Assembly: GCA_019058445.1 (NCBI GenBank)
Contig: JAHPZA010000006.1
Location: 1-64,000 of the forward strand
DNA: 64,000 nt
Origin: Promethearchaeota archaeon
GTDB lineage: Archaea > Asgardarchaeota > Lokiarchaeia > Sigyniarchaeales > SOKP01
Direction of reading: 5' to 3'
Positions 10,087-18,715 of the stretch are shown here, one piece after another (position 1 is the stretch's first letter; every line of letters starts with the position of its first letter). A program made the position numbers and the translations under genes. The notes under the pieces are model-generated. The model saw only the letters and a list, made by a program, of their open reading frames with translations, did no database searches and was not told the DNA's origin.

Positions 10087-11391
10087 ATGACTAACTTTAA
10101 AATTACAAATGTTAAATCTCGCTGGATTTTGGATTCAAGAGGAAATCCAACTGTAGAAACTGATGTATTTGCTGAAAAAGTCTTTGCTAGAGCTGCAGTC
10201 CCATCAGGAGCTTCTACAGGTGTATTAGAAGCTCTAGAATTAAGGGATGGAGGTAAAGAATTTTTAGGTAAACATGTTACAAAAGCAGTTTCTAATGTGA
10301 ATGAAATCCTAGCAAAAAAACTAGTTGGTTTTGATGTAAGAGAACAAAAAAAAATAGATGATGAAATGATTTCTATTGATGGGACTGAAAATAAAAGTAA
10401 ATTAGGAGCTAATGCAATTTTATCAGTCTCTTTAGCTGCAGCAAAGTTAGCAGCTAAATTAGCCGAGAAACAACAGTTTGAATATCTTTATGAATTGAGC
10501 TATAATACTCATAGAGAAGACTTTCTGTTACCCCTTCCTTGTTGCAATATATTGAATGGAGGAGAGCATGCAGGAAATAATTTAGCAATTCAAGAATTTA
10601 TGGTGCTTCCAATAGGGGCAAAATCTTTTTCACATGCAATTCAAAATGTTGCGGAAGTATATCATACCCTGAAAGGAATATTATCTAAAAAATATGGAAG
10701 ACCGGCTGTAAATGTTGGAGATGAGGGAGGGTTTGCTCCTAATCTTACGAATACTAGAGAAGCCATGGATGTAATATTAGAGGCAATTGAAGAAGCAGGA
10801 TTTTTAGAAGGTACTGATTTTGTTCTAGGAATAGATGCGGCTGCAAGTGAATTTTATAAAGATAATGTTTATCATATTGATGGGAAGAAACTAAATGAAG
10901 AAGAACTGCTGCAATATTATATCGATTTAATTCATGATTACCCCCTAAATTCAATTGAAGATCCTTTTGAAGAGAAAGCATTTAGAGGTTTCACAAATTT
11001 GACAGCTAAAGTCGATGATTCTATTCAAATTGTATGTGACGATATTACTGTAACTAATATTAAGATACTTGAAAAAGCAGTTAAAGAAAAAGCGGGGAAC
11101 TCCTTGCTACTAAAAGTTAATCAAATTGGTTCTCTAACTGAAGCTATTAATGCAGCTAAGATGGCTTTCAAGGATGATTTTAATGTGATGGTCTCACATA
11201 GATCCGGTGAAACTGAAGATACTTTCATAGCAGATTTAGCAGTTGGGTTATGTTCTGGCCAAATAAAGACAGGTGCTACAGCACGATCAGATCGTTGTGC
11301 AAAATACAACCAGATTCTTAGAATTGAAGAAATATTAGGAGAAAGAGCAGATTATCCTTCAAATTTCGGCTCTTGGAAAAAATATCAGTAA
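10087..11391 (+). CDS. eno: enolase (phosphopyruvate hydratase)
   Basis: Glycolytic and gluconeogenic enzyme interconverting 2-phosphoglycerate and phosphoenolpyruvate. Motifs: SRGNPTVE near the N-terminus, PSGASTG substrate loop, VNVGDEGGFAP near residue 209, metal ligands in LGIDAA and SIEDPF, catalytic lysine in LLLKVNQIGS, and the SHRSGETED signature near the end. The 434 residues are normal for the family. An AT-rich promoter-length gap separates it from the divergent rfcS. It is the only central-metabolism gene in this stretch. Confidence 0.98.
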   Translation: MTNFKITNVKSRWILDSRGNPTVETDVFAEKVFARAAVPSGASTGVLEALELRDGGKEFLGKHVTKAVSNVNEILAKKLVGFDVREQKKIDDEMISIDGTENKSKLGANAILSVSLAAAKLAAKLAEKQQFEYLYELSYNTHREDFLLPLPCCNILNGGEHAGNNLAIQEFMVLPIGAKSFSHAIQNVAEVYHTLKGILSKKYGRPAVNVGDEGGFAPNLTNTREAMDVILEAIEEAGFLEGTDFVLGIDAAASEFYKDNVYHIDGKKLNEEELLQYYIDLIHDYPLNSIEDPFEEKAFRGFTNLTAKVDDSIQIVCDDITVTNIKILEKAVKEKAGNSLLLKVNQIGSLTEAINAAKMAFKDDFNVMVSHRSGETEDTFIADLAVGLCSGQIKTGATARSDRCAKYNQILRIEEILGERADYPSNFGSWKKYQ

Positions 11392-11426
11392 TAAAAAGCT
11401 ATAGTTAAATTATATCTTTATAATTT

Positions 11427-12071
11427 TTATTTTTTAATGAATCTATAGAGATTCACATCAATTTTTTTCTTTTTGTATTGATGAAATTCAAATGTTTTTT
11501 CAAGTACCATCTTAAATGGGAGTACATAATCAATTTTCCAATTATATTTTCTAATAAAGCTTGAAATGAAATTATGGACTTCATTATGGGCCAAATGTAT
11601 GGAATAAATTACATCAGAAAACGTAAAAGCACGTTTTAAAAAAATTCTATCTGCGGTTCTTTTTTGTACTCCGAACGGCGGATTCATTATTGATGTAATT
11701 TTTAAATTTTTAGGTAAATGTAATTTAGAGATTTCAAAATTATTTACATCAGCACATATAGGAAAGATAAGATGTTCAAGCTGAAGGTTCAGGATATTTT
11801 TTTTTAAAATCAATAGTGCGCTTAAATCAATATCCACGCTTAGAATATAAATGGGATGGAAGAAACTACTTGCTATAGACAATCTCCCAGTACCTGTTCC
11901 TAAATCTATTATAATTCTATGTTTTATATCGTTAAATTCAAATCCCGCAAAAAAGATTATATCTACTGCACAAGATGCATTAATACAATATTGTTCTAAT
12001 TCAACATTAGGGGTGCTAAATGTATCTGTGTTTTGAATCCTAAAGATCATTTCCTTTTTGTTTATAATCAT
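11427..12071 (-). CDS. METTL5-like N6-adenine RNA methyltransferase
   Basis: A class I SAM-dependent methyltransferase of 214 residues. It shows the SAM-binding motif DLGTGTGRLSI and the catalytic NPPFG in MNPPFGVQKRTADR, the N6-adenine methylase signature. Family context: in eukaryotes METTL5 modifies small-subunit rRNA, and archaeal homologues often sit by the Csl4 exosome gene. Here Csl4 is the next gene, divergently transcribed, which supports the assignment. The RNA target is inferred. DNA N6-methylation is the main alternative but is unlikely given the size and context. Confidence 0.8.
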   Translation of the reverse strand: MIINKKEMIFRIQNTDTFSTPNVELEQYCINASCAVDIIFFAGFEFNDIKHRIIIDLGTGTGRLSIASSFFHPIYILSVDIDLSALLILKKNILNLQLEHLIFPICADVNNFEISKLHLPKNLKITSIMNPPFGVQKRTADRIFLKRAFTFSDVIYSIHLAHNEVHNFISSFIRKYNWKIDYVLPFKMVLEKTFEFHQYKKKKIDVNLYRFIKK

Positions 12072-12189
12072 CGCCTAAAATTATTTTCTCCGTTATAAAC
12101 CAGTATAAATAAATTTATTTACGTTATTTAATAATAATTACTTAAAAAAGAAAGAATACGAGAAAAATAAAACAAAAATTTTGATTTTA

Positions 12190-12786
12190 ATGAAGAAAGA
12201 TACTGTTAAAAATAAAGACATTGTAATAACGGGTCAATATCTTGGTGTTGTGGAAGAATTCTTACCAGACGAACAATCAACATTCGTCAAAGAGGGTGAA
12301 ATTTTTGCGACAAAAACGGGTATGATTTCTATAGATAATAAACGAAAGGTCGAAATAGAAACTCATCAAGAAAAAGACCGAAAAACTGTTAAAATTGGAG
12401 ATATAATACTTGGTCCTATTATTTTTTTAAGAAAGTATTCCGTTGGATTAAATTTCTACACAATTAATGGAAAAATACATTTTAATTCGTCTTATTTAGG
12501 TAATGTTCATGTTTCCCAAATATCAAATAAATATGTAGAACAAGTTAAAGATGCTTTTCAATTAACTGATATTGTAAGAGCCAAAGTAATTGATCAAAAT
12601 GCAAATGAATTTACATTGAGCACTGTAGGAAAACATTTAGGAGTAATACATGCTGATTGTTCCATTTGTGGAACTGTTTTGGAAAAAGCTGGTTTTAATA
12701 AGTTAAAATGTAGTCTATGTGGAAATATTGAGAAAAGAAAATTAGCAGATGATTATAATTCTACAAAAGAAAATTTAAGATTCTAA
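12190..12786 (+). CDS. csl4: exosome RNA-binding subunit Csl4
   Basis: Cap protein of the archaeal RNA exosome, which binds RNA and guides it to the Rrp41/Rrp42 core. An N-terminal beta domain (VVITGQYLGVVEEFLPD-type strand) is followed by an S1 RNA-binding domain (DIVRAKVIDQNANEFTLST). A C-terminal zinc ribbon has four cysteines in CSICG and CSLCG. An upstream in-frame TTG at 12181 would add three residues (MIL); the ATG at 12190 is preferred. It heads a co-directional group with a small protein, RpoL, an RNase III-like protein and DUF99. Confidence 0.87.
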   Translation: MKKDTVKNKDIVITGQYLGVVEEFLPDEQSTFVKEGEIFATKTGMISIDNKRKVEIETHQEKDRKTVKIGDIILGPIIFLRKYSVGLNFYTINGKIHFNSSYLGNVHVSQISNKYVEQVKDAFQLTDIVRAKVIDQNANEFTLSTVGKHLGVIHADCSICGTVLEKAGFNKLKCSLCGNIEKRKLADDYNSTKENLRF

Positions 12787-12830
12787 TTTAATCTTTATAA
12801 GCACTAACATTATTTAGAGGAGAGTATTTA

Positions 12831-13058
12831 TTGCCAAGATCAGCAAAAAAAGTCATTCATTTTTATAATAATAGTGGCAAATTAGAAAACGTAATTAAAT
12901 TTCTTGAGAGTATACAAAAAAAAATAGATTATCTAAATCTTAATGTATCAGTAGACGGGTGTAAATCTATAAAAATTACTTTATATGGCACAAGGGATCT
13001 TCAATACTTAGCATGTGATAGATTAAGAGAGTTAGCAGAAAGATTTTTGCAATATTAA
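12831..13058 (+). CDS. small conserved protein in the Csl4-RpoL operon
   Basis: A 75-residue protein starting at TTG. A strong ribosome-binding site (GAGGAG about 10 nt upstream, near 12818) fixes this start. I do not recognise it firmly. Its alternating beta pattern and the closing YLACDRLRELAERFL helix resemble small dodecin/Pcc1-sized alpha-beta proteins. A KEOPS Pcc1-like role is possible but unproven. Its place between Csl4 and RpoL suggests a job in RNA metabolism. Confidence 0.6.
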   Translation: MPRSAKKVIHFYNNSGKLENVIKFLESIQKKIDYLNLNVSVDGCKSIKITLYGTRDLQYLACDRLRELAERFLQY

Positions 13059-13146
13059 TCGTTCCTCCAATAAATTAGAAACCAAAAAAGATTTATTTTA
13101 TTATATATTAAGGTTTAACAGAACTAATGATTTTGGAGTTTTTAGA

Positions 13147-13638
13147 ATGGCAAAAAAGAAAAAAGTAGAGCCAGAAGATGATGATGATTTAGAGGATCTT
13201 GAAGAAGAAGAATTTGAAAGCGCTTATCCAGAAATAGAAAAAAAAACAACTGAAGGAGGCACAGATCTTAAAGAGCCTCAACCTTTAGTTTCCGAAGATG
13301 AGGAAGAAATTGAAGAATTTGAATATGAACTTGAAGAAGAACCTGAAATTCCAGAATATAAGCATCTCAATCTTATTTTAAATAGGGGTCTTACAGATAA
13401 TGATTACGAGTTAAAAATTGAGGGGCAATCGCATGGTTTTTGTAATATTTTAGTGAAACACTTGTTAAATGTTAAAGGTGTGAATATGGCAGCATACAAA
13501 TATACACGTATAGAGCCTGCCCAAATTTTTATACGTCTTGAACCAGATCATAAAATTAAAGAAATAATTTATCAAGGAATTGAATCATTAAGAGAAGAAG
13601 TGATTGAAGTTCAAAATATTTTTAAAAAGTTAACATAA
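13147..13638 (+). CDS. rpoL: RNA polymerase subunit L (Rpb11-like) with acidic N-terminal extension
   Basis: Residues ~72-163 are the RpoL/Rpb11 dimerisation subunit: LNLILNRGLTDNDYELKIEG, then QSHGFCNILVKHLLNVKGV, the family helix that normally reads HTLGNLL, and AYKYTRIEP. RpoL pairs with RpoD to nucleate polymerase assembly. The usual archaeal length is 90-100 residues. Here about 70 extra residues precede the domain, starting MAKKKKVEPEDDDD and consisting mostly of glutamate and aspartate. The extension is in one frame with an ATG at 13147 and no better internal start until within the core, so it appears genuine. Confidence 0.88.
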   Translation: MAKKKKVEPEDDDDLEDLEEEEFESAYPEIEKKTTEGGTDLKEPQPLVSEDEEEIEEFEYELEEEPEIPEYKHLNLILNRGLTDNDYELKIEGQSHGFCNILVKHLLNVKGVNMAAYKYTRIEPAQIFIRLEPDHKIKEIIYQGIESLREEVIEVQNIFKKLT

Positions 13639-13692
13639 AGCTATTTCTTTTTGATATAAACTTTAAAAGATTTTGCAATTCTAGTTAATATA

Positions 13693-14130
13693 ATGTCCTA
13701 TAAATTTTTAATAAAGGATCTTAATTCTCAAAAAGAGATAGGAACAGATAAAGGATTAGCAAAAATAGGAGATGGTATCGTAAATTTAACCTATTCTATT
13801 GCCAAATCAATTTTTTTAACTGAAAATAGTTCAACTATTTTAAGGACAGGAATAAAGGTTAATAAAACGATACTATCCAATGCCTTGAAAAACGCAAATA
13901 TGAAAAATTTTGCTAAAAATAGAGCAGATGCACATGATCTTGCTAATACAGTAGAAGCAATTATCGCATTTGTTTTCTTAAATGATAAAATGACATTAAA
14001 TGAAATTATTGATTTCCTTAAGGATAATCTCATAGGAAATATAGAAAATAGAACTCAAGAAATAAAGTATGCATCAATCGCGTTTACTAATTTATTAATT
14101 CATATTAAAAAGTTCTTACCAGAAGAATAA
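13693..14130 (+). CDS. RNase III-like fold protein
   Basis: A 145-residue, mainly helical protein. The segments GLAKIGDGIVNLTYSIAKS and ADAHDLANTVEAIIAFVFL resemble the paired signature helices of the RNase III endonuclease fold, with an acidic residue in each (IGD and VEA). Length matches a single catalytic domain without a dsRNA-binding domain, like Mini-III. It lies in the Csl4-RpoL group and is followed after 3 nt by DUF99. The fold is likely; whether it cleaves RNA is inferred. Confidence 0.55.
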   Translation: MSYKFLIKDLNSQKEIGTDKGLAKIGDGIVNLTYSIAKSIFLTENSSTILRTGIKVNKTILSNALKNANMKNFAKNRADAHDLANTVEAIIAFVFLNDKMTLNEIIDFLKDNLIGNIENRTQEIKYASIAFTNLLIHIKKFLPEE

Positions 14131-14133
14131 AAC

Positions 14134-14697
14134 ATGAAAGAACATCCCATTACAATAGGATTTGATGACGCTACATTTTCGCTTAAATCAACCTCAAAGA
14201 AAACAACACAATTGATTGGAGTAGTCTGTCAAGGAGTTAGGATGGTAAATGTCGTAAGAAAAACCATTACTATTGATGGTGATGACGCGACAGATGCCTT
14301 AATAACTCTTATAGATTTAAATAAGAAACACGTACAATATGTTCTCACCGATACTATTACATTTGCTGGATTTAATATATATGATATCAATGAAGTGTAT
14401 GAAAATACAGGAAAACCTATTATAGCAATTACAGAGAGAGAGATTAATCTTGATTCAGTAAAGAAGGCGTTAGTAAAAAAATTCCCGAATACGTATAAAA
14501 AGAAGTTTCAAAAAATAATAAATGCCGGAAATTTATTCCAAACTGAAATAAACACTGCAGGAGGTTTCACTTCAATTTATTTTCATTATAAAGGAATAGA
14601 AATCAAAAAGATTGAGGCATTATTACCAAAAATTTGCATAGATTCTAAACTTCCCGAATGTGTACGCCTCGCTCACATAATAGGGACACTATTTTAA
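14134..14697 (+). CDS. DUF99 / UPF0215 family protein (endonuclease V-like fold)
   Basis: A 187-residue protein with the family landmarks: GFDDATF at the N-terminus (an acidic pair that aligns with the endonuclease V active site), IGVVCQGVRMV, TIDGDDATDALI, TFAGFNIYDI, and TGKPIIAITERE. The biochemical role is unknown in the literature I know; a nucleic-acid-related activity is assumed from the fold. It starts 3 nt after the RNase III-like gene, so the two are probably co-translated. The small GTPase gene is convergent to its end. Confidence 0.8.
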   Translation: MKEHPITIGFDDATFSLKSTSKKTTQLIGVVCQGVRMVNVVRKTITIDGDDATDALITLIDLNKKHVQYVLTDTITFAGFNIYDINEVYENTGKPIIAITEREINLDSVKKALVKKFPNTYKKKFQKIINAGNLFQTEINTAGGFTSIYFHYKGIEIKKIEALLPKICIDSKLPECVRLAHIIGTLF

Positions 14698-14720
14698 AGA
14701 GATTATAATATAATGAGCCC

Positions 14721-15197
14721 TTAATCAGAATTTATTTCATATTCTAAAATTTGTCTCATTCGGTCTCTTAATTCCTTTTTAATAGCACTCATTTCATATG
14801 TTTTAATACCACCTAATCTGTTTTGGACTGTATTAGCTTTTAATGCTCCAGGAAGATCTTGTTTATTTGCAATAGCAATAATTTTAGCCCCCATAAATCG
14901 TGAAAATCTCTCATAAATTTCCTTAGTTTTTTGTACGTTGGTTTCTGTGGAATCTGTGACTAATACTGCTAATCCAGTTCCTTTTAAAAAGTCTTGCCAC
15001 ATAAATCTGAATCGTTCTTGCCCTCCTAAATCCCATATGGAACATTTTTTTTCATTGAGAATAGAATCATCAACCTCTAAGCCAACAGTGGGATTACGTT
15101 CTTTGTCTATTCTTTTCCCTTGGAGTAGGCTTACTAGTGAAGTTTTACCAACTCCACCTTCTCCTAAGAAACAAATTTTACTCTTTGAAGTAAGCAC
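14721..15197 (-). CDS. Arf/Ras-superfamily small GTPase
   Basis: A complete 158-residue G domain: P-loop GEGGVGKTS (12-20), switch I threonine in NPTVG, switch II WDLGGQE (55-61), NKQD (111-114) and a short G5 in EMSAIK. The WDxGGQE and NKQDLPGA motifs are Arf-like; the missing N-terminal amphipathic helix and the GKTSL loop are Ras/Rab-like. There is no C-terminal prenylation cysteine. Expanded sets of such GTPases mark Asgard archaea and are thought to serve membrane or cytoskeletal regulation. No GAP, roadblock or longin partner lies next to it. Confidence 0.92.
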   Translation of the reverse strand: MLTSKSKICFLGEGGVGKTSLVSLLQGKRIDKERNPTVGLEVDDSILNEKKCSIWDLGGQERFRFMWQDFLKGTGLAVLVTDSTETNVQKTKEIYERFSRFMGAKIIAIANKQDLPGALKANTVQNRLGGIKTYEMSAIKKELRDRMRQILEYEINSD

Positions 15198-15514
15198 TTT
15201 AAATCGAGCCTTCTAACTTAAATATTTTTAATTAGAAAACGCGAATTATTGCTCAAAAAGTAAAATATTATTTGGATATTACAAAAATCTTAAGAAATCT
15301 TCTCATAAAATATTTAGAGATTTATAGTGATCATTGAAAATCATTACCTAATCATAATAAAGTGTTACAAAAATAATCTGTCAATAGCAAGGTATAAATA
15401 CCTTTGAGCATAAGTTTATCTATTAAAATTTAATAATAAAAATCAGCAATATTTAGTTAACACTAATTACCTTATTTTTAAATAAATACTTAATCAAACA
15501 CGGGTTGAAAAAAA
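15198..15514. other. 317-bp intergenic region with divergent promoters
   Basis: AT-rich gap between the leftward GTPase and the rightward membrane protein. It probably holds both promoters; a plausible box A is the GGTATAAATACC stretch near 15391. No convincing ORF or structured RNA was seen. Confidence 0.4.
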
Positions 15515-16366
15515 TTGAAAAAATCACAAATATATAGTATGATTTTTTTAATAACGATATTAATTATACCTTTCATAAGTTTCGCGACAGCGGCTCCAAT
15601 TCCTGATTATGTTAACATAAATGAGGGAGATGAACTTATATGGGATGTATTTATCGATGATGGGGAATATGAAGATTATTTAACAGACTTGGGATATTCA
15701 GATGAGTTTGCTGAAAATTATACTAAATACATTTTTGATGATGAATTAGATGATGACATTGTCGGTTGGAAAATAAAAATATTAGAAGTGGAAGAAGAGG
15801 ATGAGGCTGATGATGAAAAATATGTCGAATATAAGTATAGACACTATATAAAGGAAGAAGATGAAGATTGGAAAGTGGAAGATCAAAAAGATGACAGAGA
15901 TATCTGGAAGTATGATAAGGATGTTTATACAGATTTGTTTTATGCATATACAGTCGCAGGGTCTTATGGTTGGTATTCAGGTTATGCAATTCCATTAATC
16001 GTAGCAGATAATGTGAAATGGGGAAAAGTTGCTGAAGAACTTGATGATGAGTTCGATGACGATTATGATCGTGATGATGAGTCAGCAGGTGCCGAAACAG
16101 CAACTTCTATGTACTTTTTTATGCAAAAAGAAAATGGAATCTCTAGTTTCGTAAATGACGATGAAGATCATCTTGAAGATTTCACACTAATTGTGCAATT
16201 CACTGACAATGGTATTTTATTGTATTATAATTATGCTTATGATGGTGATACAATTGTTGAATTTGAATTGCAATACCGTATGGTATATCAGTGGTGGTGG
16301 GCAGCTGCTTTAATTGCTGTTGCAGCTATAATAATTATCGTTATTATACTTATAAAAAGGAGATAA
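15515..16366 (+). CDS. acidic secreted protein with C-terminal membrane anchor
   Basis: A 283-residue protein beginning at TTG. It has an N-terminal signal segment (MIFLITILIIPFISFATAA) and a C-terminal transmembrane helix (WWAAALIAVAAIIIIVIILI) closed by KRR. The exterior part is extremely rich in aspartate and glutamate (runs such as EVEEEDEADDEK and DDDYDRDD) and has aromatic segments (YGWYSGYAIPLIV). The topology suggests a surface protein displayed outside the cell with a two-residue cytosolic tail. Function is unknown. It has its own promoter region and no operon partner. Confidence 0.75.
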   Translation: MKKSQIYSMIFLITILIIPFISFATAAPIPDYVNINEGDELIWDVFIDDGEYEDYLTDLGYSDEFAENYTKYIFDDELDDDIVGWKIKILEVEEEDEADDEKYVEYKYRHYIKEEDEDWKVEDQKDDRDIWKYDKDVYTDLFYAYTVAGSYGWYSGYAIPLIVADNVKWGKVAEELDDEFDDDYDRDDESAGAETATSMYFFMQKENGISSFVNDDEDHLEDFTLIVQFTDNGILLYYNYAYDGDTIVEFELQYRMVYQWWWAAALIAVAAIIIIVIILIKRR

Positions 16367-16592
16367 GTCTACTCTACTATATGAATAAACATATCTCTCA
16401 AATCTTTTTTTTTATTTTAGCTACAAAATATATAGCAGAAAAGTCAAATTTTGATTATCTTATATGATGTAATTTGCTATTCAATGCTGTTTCTTTTATC
16501 AATAATTTAGATTAAAATCTAATTCATAAATTAAAATAGAAAATTCAAAAAAAATAAATGATAAATAAAAAGTATCAAAAAAAAGTATAGAT

Positions 16593-17891
16593 TTACGCGC
16601 CTGTGTTAATCTCTTTGACTATCCCTACGCAAACTGTTCTGCCCATGTCGCGTACGGCAAAACGGCCCATTTCTGGAATCTCAGTATATTTTTCAAGGCA
16701 CATCTTTTTTATTGGGCTGAGTTCTACAATTGCGGCTTCGTTTCTTTTCAGGAATTTAGGATTATCTTCAATTACAGCCCCAGTTTTTTGATCTAACTTT
16801 TTCGCTAAGACGTTAAATTTAGCAGCGACTTGTGCAGTATGTGCGTGAACGACTGGAGTATACCCTTGAGCAATCGCTGTTGGATGCCATATTACAATAA
16901 TTTGTCCAGTCCAGTTGCCAGCTGGAGTTATAACTGTTGGAGGATTATCAGGATGTCCTAAGCAATCGCCTCTACCTGCATCAGCTATTGTTATACCTCG
17001 AATGCTAAATCCAACATTATCACCCGGGATAGCTTGGGGGATTTCTTCGTGATGCATTTCAATACTTCGGATTTCACCTTTAAATCCAGTTGGCATAATA
17101 ATGATTTTGTCATTTTTTTTCAATATACCCGTTTCCACTCTCCCGACAGGAACAACTCCAGTGCCTTTAATTTTGTATGCATCTTGAATAGGTAATCTTA
17201 ACGGTTTATCAGTTGGTTTCTCAGGAACAGTGAACTTGTCAATGGCGTCAATTAAAGTTGGTCCTTTATACCAGGGCATTTTATCACTAGGTTTCGATAA
17301 ATTTTCCATAGCAAGTCCGCTTACGGGAACGAATGGTATCTTTTTTACGGGAAACCCGATATTTCTTAAGAGATCAGAAACACTTTCTTTAACCTCATTA
17401 TATCTGTCTTCACTGTAATCCCATACATCTGCTTTATTTACAGCAACAACAAGTTGTTTAACGCCGAGAGTTTGTGCGAGGTATGCATGTTCTCTTGTTT
17501 GTCCATTAGCCGCAATACCAACTTCCATTTCACCCTTCTTTCCAGACACTACTAAAATTGCAGCATCAGCTTGGGATGCTCCAGTAATCATGTTTTTTAC
17601 GAAGTCTTGATGCCCTGGAGCGTCAATGATTGTAAAATAAAGACTTGGAGTCTCAAATTTTCTGAAGGCAAGATCAATAGTAATTCCTCTTTGTCGTTCT
17701 TCCTTTAATCGGTCAAAAACATATGCGTAAGACCATGATTCTCTATCATATTCTTTTGCGAGTTTCTCTAATTCTCTAGATTCTCTCTCGGTGATGGCAC
17801 CAGTTTCTATGAGCAAGGCCCCCATCATAGTGCTCTTACCATGGTCGATGTGTCCAATAATAACTAAATTCAAATGATTTTTCTCAACCAT
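16593..17891 (-). CDS. tuf: translation elongation factor 1-alpha (aEF1A)
   Basis: GTPase that delivers aminoacyl-tRNA to the ribosome. Motifs: GHIDHGKSTMMG (P-loop), RGITIDLAF (G2), DAPGHQDFVKNMI (G3), NKADVWD (G4), and the three-domain length of 432 residues. The C-terminal GRFAVRDMGRTVCVGIV matches the eukaryal/archaeal EF1A barrel. In many archaea it sits with rps7, fusA and rps10; here it stands alone, about 30 kb from rps12-rps7, so the str operon is split. Confidence 0.98.
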   Translation of the reverse strand: MVEKNHLNLVIIGHIDHGKSTMMGALLIETGAITERESRELEKLAKEYDRESWSYAYVFDRLKEERQRGITIDLAFRKFETPSLYFTIIDAPGHQDFVKNMITGASQADAAILVVSGKKGEMEVGIAANGQTREHAYLAQTLGVKQLVVAVNKADVWDYSEDRYNEVKESVSDLLRNIGFPVKKIPFVPVSGLAMENLSKPSDKMPWYKGPTLIDAIDKFTVPEKPTDKPLRLPIQDAYKIKGTGVVPVGRVETGILKKNDKIIIMPTGFKGEIRSIEMHHEEIPQAIPGDNVGFSIRGITIADAGRGDCLGHPDNPPTVITPAGNWTGQIIVIWHPTAIAQGYTPVVHAHTAQVAAKFNVLAKKLDQKTGAVIEDNPKFLKRNEAAIVELSPIKKMCLEKYTEIPEMGRFAVRDMGRTVCVGIVKEINTGA

Positions 17892-18061
17892 TTTTCAATC
17901 AACTTCTCTTTTATTTTAATTTTAAATTGATAATTTTGAATAGTATACCATTTTACTTAAATGATATAACTCTTAAGTGATGGTAAACTTATATTTTTTT
18001 CTGTTTTTTATAATTTTAAATAATAGATATTGAAATGAGACCTAAATTTTTTACAATAACA

Positions 18062-18451
18062 TTAAAAGATTTTTTCATTACTATTTTCTTTGGTCTCTAA
18101 ACTGAGGAGGTAACTCCCTTTTAAATCATCGTAGAGTTCTTGTTTGTACTCTCTCAATAGCTCAAATATCTCTTCAACTTCATGTTGAAAATTAATAATT
18201 TTGCCGGAGGAATCATAAAATTCAATTACTACTTTTTCTTCTAGATATTTCTGAAAAATTAACTCCATATTGTTGATATCAAAACGAGTTTCTCTAAAAT
18301 AATCTAATAAATGATGTAAATAATAAGCTTTAACATATAAGTTTTCTTTCTCGTATTGTTTTTCTACATCTTTTTGATAAAGGTATTTTAATTGGCTTAG
18401 AAGGGCGGATTCATTTAATTCATCATAATTAACCTCATTTTCATCGCACAC
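18062..18451 (-). CDS. unknown acidic protein; N-terminus probably longer
   Basis: A 129-residue frame from GTG at 18451. It is helical and rich in Glu, Asp and Tyr (YLYQKDVEKQYEKENLYV). I do not recognise the family. The frame stays open upstream to 18580, and the extra codons read as plausible protein (IPNWLIHTKWAEKLGIDKLI). No ATG, GTG or TTG lies there; an ATA at 18554-18556 would give a 164-residue protein starting MPNWL. The GTG used here may therefore be too late. The alternatives are a non-canonical start or a start lost by mutation. The neighbours (EF-1A, aIF2 alpha) give no functional hint. Confidence 0.55.
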   Translation of the reverse strand: MCDENEVNYDELNESALLSQLKYLYQKDVEKQYEKENLYVKAYYLHHLLDYFRETRFDINNMELIFQKYLEEKVVIEFYDSSGKIINFQHEVEEIFELLREYKQELYDDLKGSYLLSLETKENSNEKIF

Positions 18452-18715
18452 ACTATAATGTGCACCATAATCGATGAACGTATTTACGATATTTGATATA
18501 AGTTTATCTATCCCAAGTTTTTCTGCCCATTTAGTATGAATAAGCCAGTTAGGTATTTTTAGACACTTAAATTTAATAGTTTAGTAATATAATTGTTAAA
18601 AAATCAATTCTAAATAAAGTTTAACTTTACAGATATAATAAAAATAAAAAACCATAGTACTTTAATTAGAATTAAAGAAATTAAAAAAAAAATTATTTCT
18701 AAATGATAAAATAAA

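Noticed and set aside
10754..10981. Minus-strand frame inside enolase
   Set aside because: Shadow of a strongly conserved gene; leucine/histidine/glutamine-rich as expected for an antisense frame.
15723..16103. 126-residue histidine-rich frame on the minus strand
   Set aside because: It is the complement of the Asp/Glu-rich gene at 15515-16366 (GAT/GAA codons read backwards give His/Leu/Phe); no homology or start signal.
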